Part shown: positions 1-8,393 of the stretch, in pieces | How the letters are laid out: the number at the start of each line of letters is the position of its first letter | Numbering within the stretch: position 1 is the first letter of the stretch | Origin: DASZPL01 sp035550315 | GTDB taxonomy: Bacteria > Actinomycetota > Actinomycetes > JAFAQI01 | DNA: 48,017 nucleotides | Reading direction: 5' to 3' | Assembly: GCA_035550315.1 (NCBI GenBank) | Contig: DASZPL010000019.1 | Span: 1 to 48,017, forward strand | Position numbers and translations under genes: made by a program | Notes under the pieces: generated by a model | The model's database searches: none | The model's input: the letters and a program-made list of their open reading frames with translations, nothing else | Told to the model about the DNA's origin: nothing

Positions 1-677
1 GCCGGCAGCAACGCCCGCAGCGTGGCCATCCCGTCCGGCTCCGCCCAGCACTGCACCCGCCGCTGCAGCTTCGCGTCGGCGCGGCGTTGCTCCGCGTCCG
101 CATCCACCCGCAAGGCTTCGCGGCGCCACCGCACCCGCCACCGGGCCAGGTCGTTGTCGACCTCCCAGTCACACACCAGCGCCGCATCGACGTGCTGGCG
201 GGCCCAGGCGGGCAGGTGCGCGGTCGCCTCGAAGGCGACCATCACGTGCCGCCAGCCGATCTGCCCCCGCTCCAACGCCGACCGGCAGCCCACCAAATCC
301 GCTTCCAACGCCCGCGCCGCCTCCAGCTCCCGCCGCGCCGTACTCAACGTCAGACCACTGAGCGCGGCAACCAGCTCCGCCCCGAAATCATCCACCCCAC
401 CCAACGGCGAGACCACCGCCCGCTGCGGCGCGGCCGCCGCCACCATCGCGTGCGCCCGCTGCGCCGCCGTCCACGCCGCCTGCCGCTCCCATGCCAGATA
501 CAGCTTCTCCCGCTGCGCATCGGTCGTGACCTCATGCCCGAGCTGATCCAGCACCGCACACGACCAGGCGCTCGGCGACTCCACCAACAGCCGCTCCAAC
601 AGCTCATCCAGCCGGCCCGACTCCGCCGCCACCAACACCGCCCCCGCCGGCGTCTCCGGACTCACCTGCTCGAACAT
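1..677 (-). CDS. DUF222 / 13E12-repeat family protein (HNH endonuclease family), 3' part outside window
   Basis: The minus-strand frame opens at ATG 677 and stays open to the window edge (225 codons seen, no stop). The product starts MFEQVSPETPAG and is alpha-helical and rich in Ala, Arg and Trp. A QIGWRHVMVAFEAT stretch and the later RRADAKLQRRVQCWAEPDGMATL stretch fit the DUF222 domain of actinobacterial 13E12-repeat proteins, which usually end in an HNH nuclease domain; that part would lie left of base 1. Molecular function of the family is not settled. A perfect SOS box (670-685) covers the start codon, and a PafBC-type promoter lies just upstream, so damage induction is expected. Some mycobacterial 13E12 genes are known LexA targets. 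There is no ribosome binding site, which fits a leaderless transcript. Family call is good; HNH domain is inferred only. Confidence 0.82.
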   Translation of the reverse strand, partial: MFEQVSPETPAGAVLVAAESGRLDELLERLLVESPSAWSCAVLDQLGHEVTTDAQREKLYLAWERQAAWTAAQRAHAMVAAAAPQRAVVSPLGGVDDFGAELVAALSGLTLSTARRELEAARALEADLVGCRSALERGQIGWRHVMVAFEATAHLPAWARQHVDAALVCDWEVDNDLARWRVRWRREALRVDADAEQRRADAKLQRRVQCWAEPDGMATLRALLP

Positions 678-685
678 ACGTTCGA
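670..685 (-). promoter_or_regulatory. Perfect LexA SOS box over the DUF222 start codon
   Basis: The 16 bases TCGAAC-ATAC-GTTCGA form a perfect inverted repeat matching the actinobacterial SOS box (TCGAAC-N4-GTTCGA). The ATG at 677 lies inside it, so bound LexA would cover the predicted transcription start. The right half-site encodes the start of the protein, Met-Phe-Glu. Confidence 0.9.
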
Positions 686-707
686 TCCTAACGACACCCA
701 CCGACAG
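685..707 (-). promoter_or_regulatory. PafBC / RecA-NDp-type damage promoter of the DUF222 gene
   Basis: Read on the minus strand: CTGTCGGTG (707-699), 8 bases, TAGGAT (690-685). This matches the RecA-independent damage promoter pattern TTGTCRGTG-N8-TANNNT at 8 of 9 upstream positions, with exact spacing and a full TANNNT. The start codon begins 7 bases after TAGGAT, predicting a leaderless mRNA. An alternative -35, TTGCGG (713-708), sits 17 bases from the same -10. Confidence 0.7.
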
Positions 708-752
708 CCGCAAGCAGCCAATAACGAGGCGCCGGTGGAAGCGCGGCTCGTC

Positions 753-1562
753 TTAGTCCTGGGCGGCGATGAGCATTGGCGCGAGCGGTTCCAAAGCGGC
801 GATGAGCTCATCGAGCTCGGCCGGCTCGAGACTCTCGTAGGGCGCCGCCGCGAGTGCGTCGGTGAGCCCTTCGACCCGGCGTCTGACGGCGCGGCCCTCA
901 GCGCTGAGCCAGCCGTCGTCGCCGATCAGGCCGCGATCGCGCAGCCCGTCGATAACGGCGGCGATCTGTGGTGCCGGCAGGTGGTGGATGCGGCCGAACT
1001 GCTCCGCCGGCATGTCCATGTCGAGGGCGTAGAGCACGTGCGCCTCGAGTCCGCCGACGCCCTCGACCATCAGCGCCGCGATGTGCCCGTCGCCGCGGTG
1101 CTCGCGCAGCATCGTGGCGGCGCGAAACAGCCGGGCCACCGGCTCGTCGGGAATCGGGAGCGCGCGCAACGCGGCGTACATCGGCCGCCCTTCGGTCGGC
1201 GCGCTGGTCGCGGCCTTGGTCAGCAGCTCCGTCGCGCGGGCGAAGCCAGGACTGTCGAGATGGTCGGCGAGGATCCGCTGCAGCGCCTTCACGCAACCCG
1301 CCTGCCGAGCGGCGATCGCCGCTTCCGGCGTCGTGGTGCGCCACACCTTCGGAATGTGGCGAGCCACCTCGCCGGGAGCGAAGTTGTAGAACAGCGCGTC
1401 CACTACCTCGGCGGTGGCGAGGCCCAGGGGCGCCGCTCGTCCGGCGAAGTAGGTGTCCCAAAAGTTGGTGAACCCGAGGGCAAACATCGCCTCGTTGGGT
1501 TCCTCAGCCTTGTACGGGATCAGAGCAATCGGTTCGACCAGCTCGAACATCCGGCGGGCCAT
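753..1562 (-). CDS. SCO6745-family protein (helix-turn-helix-like, function unknown)
   Basis: The 269-residue product from ATG 1562 begins MARRMFELVEPIALIPYK and contains FWDTYFAGRAAPLG and the NFAPGEVARHIPKVW stretch. These recur in a family of actinobacterial proteins typified by Streptomyces SCO6745. The C-terminal half (LPAPQIAAVIDGLRDRGLI and onward) looks like a winged-helix segment. An in-frame GTG 18 bases upstream (1580) is possible, but the family normally starts at the MARRM motif. It lies 48 bases downstream of the GNAT-like gene on the same strand and may be the last gene of the ABC transporter operon. No biochemical role is known to me. Confidence 0.7.
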   Translation of the reverse strand: MARRMFELVEPIALIPYKAEEPNEAMFALGFTNFWDTYFAGRAAPLGLATAEVVDALFYNFAPGEVARHIPKVWRTTTPEAAIAARQAGCVKALQRILADHLDSPGFARATELLTKAATSAPTEGRPMYAALRALPIPDEPVARLFRAATMLREHRGDGHIAALMVEGVGGLEAHVLYALDMDMPAEQFGRIHHLPAPQIAAVIDGLRDRGLIGDDGWLSAEGRAVRRRVEGLTDALAAAPYESLEPAELDELIAALEPLAPMLIAAQD

Positions 1563-1610
1563 CGCGCTGCATGTATTCACGCCCAGTTGGACGGCCTCAC
1601 GCCAACAAAC

Positions 1611-2249
1611 TCATCGCGTGCTTAGCCGACCCGGCCGGATGATCACTTCGCTAGCGATCGGCCGGAATCCGGCGCGCAGGAAGAGCCGCAGCGATCGGGC
1701 GTTGCCGGGCGCAACCGCAGCGAACACGACCTCGCCGTCGGGCAGCAACCCGAGACCGTCGCGAAGCAGACCGCTGCCGTGACCGCCGCCCTGCAGCTCG
1801 GGCGCGAGCTCGATGCTCAGCTCGCAGCGGCCCGCGAGACCGCGCCCGAGGGTCACCAGGCCACGGTCGTCGCCGTACACCTGCACGTCGGTCCGAATCG
1901 TCATCGCATGCCGCACCCGGGGGTGGTCCGCAAGGTCGTCGCGCCGCGGCAGCCGGCCACCGCCGAGTCCGCGGCCGACCAGCGTCGTGTCGTGCACGCC
2001 GATCACCCCGCGAGGGCCGGCGATGAGTTGCTGTACGGCGGGGTGCATCGCGCCGCCGAGCCCGTCGGCGCCGACACTCGCGAGATCAGAAGTGGGCAGC
2101 GCGGTCGCGACGACCGCGTGTCCGGTGAAGGCGACGATCGCCTCGAGCCCGTCGCCGTACGGCGGCACCACCCGAAACCAGCCGTCTGGCTCCAAAAACC
2201 TGCCGGCCGCGACGTCAAGCAAAACCTGCAAGAGCGGATGCGCGGTCAC
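1611..2249 (-). CDS. GNAT-family N-acetyltransferase-like protein
   Basis: 212 residues, GTG start. The C-terminal half holds a GNAT-like core: a beta segment (CELSIELAPEL), a glycine-rich acetyl-CoA loop (QGGGHGSGLL) and the typical closing block AAVAPGNARSLRLFLRAGF. The first 110 residues are an N-terminal extension I do not recognise. Its GTG overlaps the stop of the ABC ATPase gene by 4 bases, so it is translationally coupled to the amino-acid transporter. This suggests, without proving it, that it modifies or handles the imported compound or a derivative. Substrate unknown. Confidence 0.65.
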   Translation of the reverse strand: MTAHPLLQVLLDVAAGRFLEPDGWFRVVPPYGDGLEAIVAFTGHAVVATALPTSDLASVGADGLGGAMHPAVQQLIAGPRGVIGVHDTTLVGRGLGGGRLPRRDDLADHPRVRHAMTIRTDVQVYGDDRGLVTLGRGLAGRCELSIELAPELQGGGHGSGLLRDGLGLLPDGEVVFAAVAPGNARSLRLFLRAGFRPIASEVIIRPGRLSTR

Positions 2250-2995
2250 GGATGGCCCGGCGCAAACACCCGCGACAGGAACTGTTGCGTGCGCGGATGT
2301 GTCGGCGCGTCGATCACCTGCTCCGGCGGCCCGGACTCGGCGATCACGCCGCCGTCGAGGAAGCAGACCCGGTCGGCGACCCGCCGCGCGAACCCCATCT
2401 CGTGGGTGGCCATCACGATCGTCATGCCCTGCGCCTTCAACTCACCGACCAGGTCGAGCACCTCGCCGACCAGCTCCGGGTCGAGCGCGCTTGTCACCTC
2501 GTCGAGGAGCAACAGCCGCGGGTCGTTGGCGATCGCCCGGGCGATCGCGGTCCGTTGCTGCTGCCCTCCCGATAGCCGGTCGGGATAGTCATCCGCCTTG
2601 TCGGCCAGTCCCACCCGCGCGAGCAGTTCACGCGCCCGCTCCTCCGCGGCTGCTTTCGGTACGCCAGCGACGACGCGCGGCGCTAGCGCAACGTTGCGCA
2701 ACACCGACATGTGAGGGAACAAGTTGTACGCCTGGAACACCACGCCGATCCGGCGCCGGACGGCGTCGGCGTCGACCCGCGGGTCGGTGATGTCCTCGCC
2801 GTCGAGCAGGATCACGCCGTCGGTCACCTGCTCCAACAGGTTGACGCATCGCAACAGCGTGGACTTGCCCGAGCCGGAGGCACCGATCAGGCAGATCGCT
2901 TCGTTGGCATGCACGTCGAGGTCGATCCCGCGCAACACGGTGGTCGTCCCGAAGTCCTTGCGGACACCGCGGATCGACAGGACCGGATCGCTCAC
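2246..2995 (-). CDS. Polar amino-acid ABC transporter, ATP-binding protein
   Basis: 249 residues from GTG 2995 (VSDPVLSIRG). It drives uptake through the adjacent permease. Walker A GASGSGKST is at about residues 38-46, the Q-loop is VVFQAYNLFPHMSV, the ABC signature LSGGQQQR is at 141-148, Walker B LLLLDE at 161-166, and the switch His is in ATHEMGFA. The EVTSALDPELVGEVL and THEMGFARRVADRV blocks are typical of the GlnQ/HisP amino-acid group. The reading frame stays open upstream to 3817, but only the GTG overlapping the permease stop by 4 bases (2992-2995) gives a normal family start. Confidence 0.93.
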   Translation of the reverse strand: MSDPVLSIRGVRKDFGTTTVLRGIDLDVHANEAICLIGASGSGKSTLLRCVNLLEQVTDGVILLDGEDITDPRVDADAVRRRIGVVFQAYNLFPHMSVLRNVALAPRVVAGVPKAAAEERARELLARVGLADKADDYPDRLSGGQQQRTAIARAIANDPRLLLLDEVTSALDPELVGEVLDLVGELKAQGMTIVMATHEMGFARRVADRVCFLDGGVIAESGPPEQVIDAPTHPRTQQFLSRVFAPGHP

Positions 2996-3873
2996 ACCGG
3001 CGCCCCGGCGCGCTGGCGGGAGTTCATCCGGGCGCCGATCGCGTCGGCGATGTGCGCCGACGGAACCGCCAGCGCGATGAACAACAACGCCGCGATGACG
3101 TACGGCGTGAAGTTGAAGGTTGCGTAGTTGTCGATCTGCGCCGCCTTGATGGCGTCGATCGAAGTCCCCGCCACGATGGAGATCAGGCCGACGTCCTTCT
3201 GCAACGCGACGAAGTCGTTGAGCAGCGGCGGCAGCACCGCGCGCACCGCTTGCGGCAGCACGACCAACCGCAACGTCTGCTGCTGCGTCAGGCCGAGCGA
3301 CCGCGCCGCGGCCTGCTGGCTCGGGTGGATCGACTGGATGCCGGCCCGGAACACCTCCGCGACGTACGAGCCGTAGCAGAGCGAGATGGCAACCGTCCCC
3401 CAGACGATCGGATCCTTCGGCAGCCACGACAGCCGCATCGCGGGTACGCCGAATGCGAACAGGTAGAGCCAGACCAGCAGCGGGCAGCCGCGGAAGATGT
3501 CGACGTAGAGCGCACCGATCACTCGCAGCGGCGCCGAGACCGCGGCCTGCGTGGTCCGCAGTAGCGCGACGACCAGGCCGATCAGCAGGATGAACGCCTC
3601 GCTGACCAGCAGGATGCGCACGTTCAGCCAAAGCCCTTTGGCGACGGCCGGGAAGCTCTTCGCGAACTGATGACCGGAGAAGAACGTCTGCTGCGTCTCG
3701 TGCCAGCCCGGCGTGTGCGTCACCGCGAGCCACAGCACGACCGCGGCGACCAACGTGCTCGCCACCGCGACCGCGGTCGACCGGCGTTTGCGCTGCGCGC
3801 GGTAGGCGCGGCGCCACTGCTCGATCTCGCTGATCTCCGGCTGCACCTGGGCCGGCGCGGCCGACGAGCTCAC
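2992..3873 (-). CDS. Polar amino-acid ABC transporter, permease
   Basis: 293 residues, GTG start overlapping the stop of the binding-protein gene by 4 bases. A cytoplasmic N-terminus (SSSAAPAQVQPEISEIEQW) precedes a first membrane segment (STAVAVASTLVAAVVLWLAV) and a HisM/GlnP-type core with further membrane helices. The EAA-like loop EVFRAGIQSIHPSQQAAARSLG, followed by LRLVVLPQAVRAVLPPLLNDFVALQKD, is the classic contact site for the ATPase. It forms the membrane channel of the three-gene importer. Substrate class (polar amino acid) comes from the family, not from any residue I can see. Confidence 0.93.
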   Translation of the reverse strand: MSSSAAPAQVQPEISEIEQWRRAYRAQRKRRSTAVAVASTLVAAVVLWLAVTHTPGWHETQQTFFSGHQFAKSFPAVAKGLWLNVRILLVSEAFILLIGLVVALLRTTQAAVSAPLRVIGALYVDIFRGCPLLVWLYLFAFGVPAMRLSWLPKDPIVWGTVAISLCYGSYVAEVFRAGIQSIHPSQQAAARSLGLTQQQTLRLVVLPQAVRAVLPPLLNDFVALQKDVGLISIVAGTSIDAIKAAQIDNYATFNFTPYVIAALLFIALAVPSAHIADAIGARMNSRQRAGAPV

Positions 3874-4745
3874 TGCAGGACCGGCGCGTTACCCGCCTGC
3901 GCGAGCCACTTGTCCTGGATCTTCGCGAGCTGCCCGCTCGACCGCAGCGCGTCGACCGCCTTGCTGACGCACGACGTCAATGGGCTCCCCTTCGGCAGCA
4001 ACGCGCCGAACTGCTCCGGCTGGCCGGAGGTCTGCGGCAGCTGGCCGACGATCACGCCGTTCTTCAACTGCGCCGAGGTCATGTAGAACGCGGTCGGCAG
4101 GTCGACCACGACACCGTCGACCTGGCCGTTCTTGAGCGCCTGCAGCACGTCGCTGTTGCTGGTGTACGTCGCCGGCTGCGTGCCGATCGTGTCGCTGATC
4201 GCCGTCGCGCTGGTCGAGCCGAGCTGGGCGGCGAGCTTCAGCGACTTCAGCCCGGCAAGGGTGGTCACCCCGGCCGCCTTCGTGCCCTTCAGCGCGACGA
4301 CGGCCTGGGTCACGTCGTAGTACGGCGCGGAGAAGTCGACCGCCTTCTCCCGTGCCTTGGTGATCGAGAACTCGTCCAGGTCGTAGTCGAAGCTCTTCGG
4401 CCCGGGCGTGATCGCGGCGTCGAAGGTGACCCGGCTCACCTTGATCTGCGACGGCGCGTAGCCGAGCTCCTTCGCGATCGCGAAGCTGACCGCTCCCTCG
4501 AATCCCTTGCCGTTGGTCGGGTCGTTGTTGACGTACCACGGCTCGTAGACCGGCTGGTCCGCGCCGATCGTGATCACGCCGGACTTCAGCGTGTGCAACG
4601 TCGACGGTTCGCAGCCCGCGATCTGGCTGGTGGTGCCGCCTGAGTTGACGCTGGCGGTGTTGCCCCCCGAGCTGCCGCTGCCGCAGCCGGCGAGCGCAAC
4701 CGCCGCGGCGGTGGCAGGGACAATCAGCAGTACGGCGCGCTTCAC
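3870..4745 (-). CDS. Polar amino-acid ABC transporter, substrate-binding lipoprotein
   Basis: 291 residues from GTG 4745, preceded by a GGGGGAG purine run. The N-terminus has a charged start (VKRA), a hydrophobic core and the lipobox LAGC with Cys at residue 21, so it should be lipid-anchored outside the membrane. After a Ser/Gly-rich linker comes a type II periplasmic-binding fold (ITIGADQPVYEPWY, DYDLDEFSITKAREKAVDFSAPYY, LGSTSATAI, ALKNGQVDGVVVDLPTAFYM), as in the HisJ/GlnH group. It is the first gene of a transporter operon with 4-base overlaps. The amino acid bound cannot be told from sequence alone. Confidence 0.92.
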   Translation of the reverse strand: MKRAVLLIVPATAAAVALAGCGSGSSGGNTASVNSGGTTSQIAGCEPSTLHTLKSGVITIGADQPVYEPWYVNNDPTNGKGFEGAVSFAIAKELGYAPSQIKVSRVTFDAAITPGPKSFDYDLDEFSITKAREKAVDFSAPYYDVTQAVVALKGTKAAGVTTLAGLKSLKLAAQLGSTSATAISDTIGTQPATYTSNSDVLQALKNGQVDGVVVDLPTAFYMTSAQLKNGVIVGQLPQTSGQPEQFGALLPKGSPLTSCVSKAVDALRSSGQLAKIQDKWLAQAGNAPVLQ

Positions 4746-4819
4746 GGGGGCTCCCCCTCGGTGACGATCGGTTCCGGTCGAGGTTTCGTTGTCGGCCCCG
4801 CAAGTATCGCCCAGGCGTA

Positions 4820-6568
4820 CTAGCCGCGCATCGCGGCCAGCATCAGCTTCGGCACCTTGGCCCACGACGGCTTCGCCATGATCTCGGCGACCAGCCGGCT
4901 GGAGATGTGACCGGTCTTGTTGTCGGGGAACCACGGCGGCTTGATCGGCGACTTGAACGGCCCGCGGACCACGGTCTTCTCGATGTCGTCGTCGGCGTAC
5001 ATCAGTGAGTTGTGCACGAAGCCGATGCCGGACTGCACGTCGTCGATCGGGTGCCCCGGGTAGGCGCCCCACGGCGTCGACCCGATGATGTAGCCGAGCG
5101 CGGACCACTGGTTGACGGCCACCGTGCCGTAGCGCAGGTCGGCGACCGCCTGCTCCACCGCTCGGTTGACCGCGGGGTCCTTCAGCGACGCCGGGTGCAC
5201 GATCAGCGAGCAGCCGAGGGTGCCCCACAGCGTGTCGTTGGCGAACGCGACCGCCTTGCGGATGAAGTCGACCGGGTCGGTCGCGTCGACGCCGACCTCG
5301 CCGAAGACGCCGTTGAACGCCTCGGTCGTGAACGCGATGTCGTCGTCGGCTTCGGGTCGGAGCCCGGGGATCATCGTCCACGGGACGCAGCCCGGGCCGT
5401 CGGCGCCGTAGCGCTCGGCCTCGGGGTGCGCCGCGACGAAGGTGTCCCAGCGGTCGCGCGCACCCGGGTAGTAGGGATAGCGGTCGGCCGAGGCGCGCAG
5501 CGCGTCGCGCACGCCGCCGAGCAGCTGGTCGCGCTCCTTCCAGCCGCTCCAGGTGATCAGAGCGCGCATCGCGATGCAGTTGAAGCCGGCGTTGTTGGTG
5601 AGCATCGACGTGATGTTTTGCGCCTGGAAGGCGACGTCCTTCGCCGTCCACGGTCCGGGTACGACGATGGTCGGCGAGACGTTGCCCAGCTCGCCGGTGA
5701 CCGGCTTGGTGACGACCGGCGTGCGCGATGCCTTGCGCTTGGCGCCGTCCTTGCCGCCGCCGAAGACGATCGCTTCGAAGGTCTTGTCGGATCCGGTGAT
5801 GTGGACGTCGGCGACGTCGGGGTGACGCACCAGGTGGCTGCCGACCTCGGCACCGCCGTAGACGATCCGGACCACGCCGCGGTCGATGAACTCGGCCAGC
5901 AGCTTGGCGATGATCGGGCCGTTGTAGTCGTTGACCGGGTTCATCTTGAGGATGACCGGGTGGCGAGCCACGAACAGCCGGTCGAGGGTGTCGAGCACCG
6001 GGATCGACGCCTGGTTGCCGGCGCCGAGCACGAGCGAGACGCCGGCCGTGCCCTCGCCGAACCAGGCCGCGGCCTGCCGCTCGCTCGCCTGCGCGGCGGC
6101 GACGCCGCGACGCAGCCAGACCTCCGCCGTGAACCCGGAGAACACCGCCTTGTCGATGCCCTCGCCGGGGAACACCGGGACCGCCGTGTGGCCGCCGCCG
6201 ACCGGGTGCGGCTTGCCGGCCGGCTGCGGCCGGCGGCCGGCGGCGATGTCCGTCAGCGAGCGCACCAGCAGCCGGGCGTAGCGTCCGACCGCCATCGGCG
6301 TGCTCCACTCCTCTGCGGATAGCGGCTGGTCGACCGGGATCCGCTGCGCGTCGCACAGCGCCGCGACCCACTCCGGCCCGATCTCGACCACGCGGTCGCC
6401 GAGTCGCTCGAGCAGCGGGATCAGCTCGCGCGGCCGCGCGTCGAACCACGGCTTCGCCTGCGCGGCGAGGTCGGCGACCGCGCGGTCGCAGTCGTCGAGT
6501 GATGTCGCCGGCTGGCCGGTGGTGGCTTCGGGGATCGCGATCGTGCCGTGCTCTGCGAGCTGCGTCAT
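4820..6568 (-). CDS. Aldehyde dehydrogenase family protein (long form)
   Basis: 582 residues, NAD(P)-dependent oxidation of an aldehyde expected. Catalytic residues are visible: Glu in VTGELGN (about 293) and Cys in NNAGFNCIAMRA (about 331), plus the nucleotide-site motif HITGSDKT (256-263). The start is ATG 6568 because GGAGGTG lies just upstream; an in-frame GTG at 6577 overlaps that ribosome binding site and was rejected. The protein is longer than usual (about 480-500), mainly through an N-terminal extension and inserts near GGGKDGAKRKASR. It sits 74 bases upstream of the transporter operon on the same strand, and back to back with an M20 amidohydrolase. Substrate unknown. Confidence 0.9.
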   Translation of the reverse strand: MTQLAEHGTIAIPEATTGQPATSLDDCDRAVADLAAQAKPWFDARPRELIPLLERLGDRVVEIGPEWVAALCDAQRIPVDQPLSAEEWSTPMAVGRYARLLVRSLTDIAAGRRPQPAGKPHPVGGGHTAVPVFPGEGIDKAVFSGFTAEVWLRRGVAAAQASERQAAAWFGEGTAGVSLVLGAGNQASIPVLDTLDRLFVARHPVILKMNPVNDYNGPIIAKLLAEFIDRGVVRIVYGGAEVGSHLVRHPDVADVHITGSDKTFEAIVFGGGKDGAKRKASRTPVVTKPVTGELGNVSPTIVVPGPWTAKDVAFQAQNITSMLTNNAGFNCIAMRALITWSGWKERDQLLGGVRDALRASADRYPYYPGARDRWDTFVAAHPEAERYGADGPGCVPWTMIPGLRPEADDDIAFTTEAFNGVFGEVGVDATDPVDFIRKAVAFANDTLWGTLGCSLIVHPASLKDPAVNRAVEQAVADLRYGTVAVNQWSALGYIIGSTPWGAYPGHPIDDVQSGIGFVHNSLMYADDDIEKTVVRGPFKSPIKPPWFPDNKTGHISSRLVAEIMAKPSWAKVPKLMLAAMRG

Positions 6569-6603
6569 GACAGGCACCTCCGGCCTAAGCGTACGTTTCC
6601 CCC

Positions 6604-7794
6604 ATGACCCTGTACGACGACGCGTGCGCTGCGCAAGCCGACCTGGTGCAGCTGCGCCGCGAGCTGCACGCCGAGCCGGAGCTGGGCCTGGACCTGCCGC
6701 GCACCCAGGAGCGGGTGCTCGCCGCGCTCGACGGCCTCCCGCTCGAGGTCTCGACCGGGCAGTCGCTCTCCTCGATCACCGCCGTTCTGCGGGGCGGCGG
6801 TGGAGGCGACCGCACGGTGTTGCTGCGCGGCGACATGGATGCGCTGCCGGTCACCGAGCGCACCGGGTTGCCGTACGCCGCGACCGAGGAGCGGATGCAC
6901 GCCTGCGGCCACGACCTGCACACCGCGATGCTGGTCGGCGCGGCACACGTGCTCGCCGGTTGCCGGGATCAGCTGGCGGGCGACGTCGTCTTCATGTTCC
7001 AGCCCGGCGAGGAGGGCTACGACGGCGCCCGGCACATGGTCGACGAGGGCGTGCTCGACGCGGCCGGGCGCCGGGTCGACGCCGCGCTCGCGATCCACGT
7101 CGCGTCCAGCATGCTTCCGGCCGGCCTGTTCGCCAGCCGGCCGCACACCATCATGTCGGCCGCGGACACCCTGCACGTGACGGTCCGCGGCGCCGGTGGC
7201 CACGGCTCGACGCCGCATCGCGCCAAAGACCCGATCCCGGCGGCGTGCGAGATGGTGACCGCGCTGCAGACGTTCGTGACCCGCCGGTTCGACATCTTCG
7301 ACCCGGTCGTCGTCACCGTCGGGTCGTTCCACGCCGGGACGATGTACAACGTGATCCCGGACACCGCGACCTTCGAGGCGACCGTGCGGTCGTTCTCCCG
7401 CGAGGCGCACAGCCAGCTGCTCGCCGAGATCACGCAGGTCTGCGAGGGCATCGCGGCGGCGTACGGCCTCGAGGTCGACGCCCGGGCGGACGAGCTCTAC
7501 CCGGTGACCGTCAACACCGGCGCGGAGGTCGCACTCGCCGAGCGCGCGGTCACCGAGCAGTTCGGTGACGGCCGCTGGGTGACGCTCCCAAATCCGCTGC
7601 CCGGCTCGGAGGACTTCTCCCGCGTGCTCGACGCGGTGCCCGGCGCCATCGTGTTCCTCGGCGCCACTCCCGCCGACCGCGATCCGTCCACCGCGCCGTT
7701 CAATCACGCGGCCGAGGCCGCCTTCGACGACGCTGTGATGGCCGACGGCGTCACCCTCTACGCCGACTTTGCCCGGCGCGCGCTCGCCCGGTGA
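6604..7794 (+). CDS. M20-family amidohydrolase (hippurate/N-acyl amino-acid hydrolase type)
   Basis: 396 residues. Metal ligands of the M20D group are present: HACGHD (99-104, including the conserved Cys), the GDMDALPV block (76-83), FQPGEEG with Glu 136/137, and FNHAAEAAFDD near the C-terminus. The GGHGSTPHRAKDPI segment belongs to the dimer domain. Expected reaction is hydrolysis of an N-acyl or amide bond of an amino-acid derivative. Only 35 bases separate it from the divergent dehydrogenase gene. There is no clear ribosome binding site, but TACGTT (6592-6597) lies 6 bases before the ATG, which suggests a leaderless transcript. Its stop overlaps the Maf gene by 4 bases. Confidence 0.9.
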   Translation: MTLYDDACAAQADLVQLRRELHAEPELGLDLPRTQERVLAALDGLPLEVSTGQSLSSITAVLRGGGGGDRTVLLRGDMDALPVTERTGLPYAATEERMHACGHDLHTAMLVGAAHVLAGCRDQLAGDVVFMFQPGEEGYDGARHMVDEGVLDAAGRRVDAALAIHVASSMLPAGLFASRPHTIMSAADTLHVTVRGAGGHGSTPHRAKDPIPAACEMVTALQTFVTRRFDIFDPVVVTVGSFHAGTMYNVIPDTATFEATVRSFSREAHSQLLAEITQVCEGIAAAYGLEVDARADELYPVTVNTGAEVALAERAVTEQFGDGRWVTLPNPLPGSEDFSRVLDAVPGAIVFLGATPADRDPSTAPFNHAAEAAFDDAVMADGVTLYADFARRALAR

Positions 7795-8393
7795 GCCGTC
7801 GACTGGTGCTGGCGTCAGGGTCGCCCGCACGGCTGCGGCTGCTGCACGCCGCCGGGTTCGACCCGACGGTGATCGTCAGCGGGGTACCCGAGGATGACGT
7901 GGCGCTCACGGACCCGGCCGACCTGGTCAGCACGCTCGCGGTCCGCAAGGCGCGCGCCGTCGCAGCCGGCGACGCCGCGGCGATCGACCGCGCCGTCGTC
8001 CTGGGCTGCGACTCGACGTTGCTGCTCGACGGAGTGGCGCTGGGCAAGCCCGGCAGTGCGGACGCGGCGGCCGAACGCTGGCGCGCGATGCGCGGCCGCC
8101 GCGGCGAACTGCTCACCGGTCACTGCCTGATCGACCTGCCGAGCGGACGGGAGGCGGTCGCGGTCGGCCGGTCGACGGTGCACTTCGCCGACCTCGACGA
8201 CGACGAGATCGCCGCATACGTCGCCAGCGGCGAGCCACTCGAGGTGGCCGGCGGGTTCACCATCGACGGCCGCGGGGCGCTGTTCGTCGAGCGGGTGGAT
8301 GGCGACCCGAGCAACGTCATCGGCCTGTCGCTGCCACTGCTGCGCGAGTTGTTGCAGCGGCTCGGCATCCCCATCATGGAGTTGTGGCGGTAG
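7791..8393 (+). CDS. maf: Maf-family nucleoside triphosphate pyrophosphatase
   Basis: 200 residues, GTG start overlapping the M20 stop (GTGA). The N-terminal LASGSPARLRLL motif is the Maf signature, followed by VLGCDSTLLLDG (catalytic Asp), GKPGSADAAAERWRAMRGR and a C-terminal GGFTIDGRGALFVERVDGDPSNVIGL block, all diagnostic. Maf enzymes hydrolyse non-canonical or excess NTPs to monophosphates, and are linked to cell-division arrest in Bacillus. Length matches the family. It is coupled to the amidohydrolase upstream and overlaps the dihydrouridine synthase gene by 10 bases. Confidence 0.93.
   Translation: MSRRLVLASGSPARLRLLHAAGFDPTVIVSGVPEDDVALTDPADLVSTLAVRKARAVAAGDAAAIDRAVVLGCDSTLLLDGVALGKPGSADAAAERWRAMRGRRGELLTGHCLIDLPSGREAVAVGRSTVHFADLDDDEIAAYVASGEPLEVAGGFTIDGRGALFVERVDGDPSNVIGLSLPLLRELLQRLGIPIMELWR

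Noticed and set aside
87..1625. A 512-codon open frame on the plus strand
   Set aside because: It runs antisense to the DUF222 and SCO6745-type genes, which have recognisable families. Its product is an Arg/Pro/His-rich translation typical of the shadow of GC-rich genes.
3870..6449. A continuous 859-codon frame that seems to fuse a large N-terminal region to the binding lipoprotein
   Set aside because: The first 570 or so codons overlap the aldehyde dehydrogenase gene in another frame and are low-complexity. The lipoprotein has its own GTG with a signal peptide at 4745.
6569..6577. GTG start for the aldehyde dehydrogenase
   Set aside because: It falls inside GGAGGTG, which serves as the ribosome binding site for the ATG at 6568.
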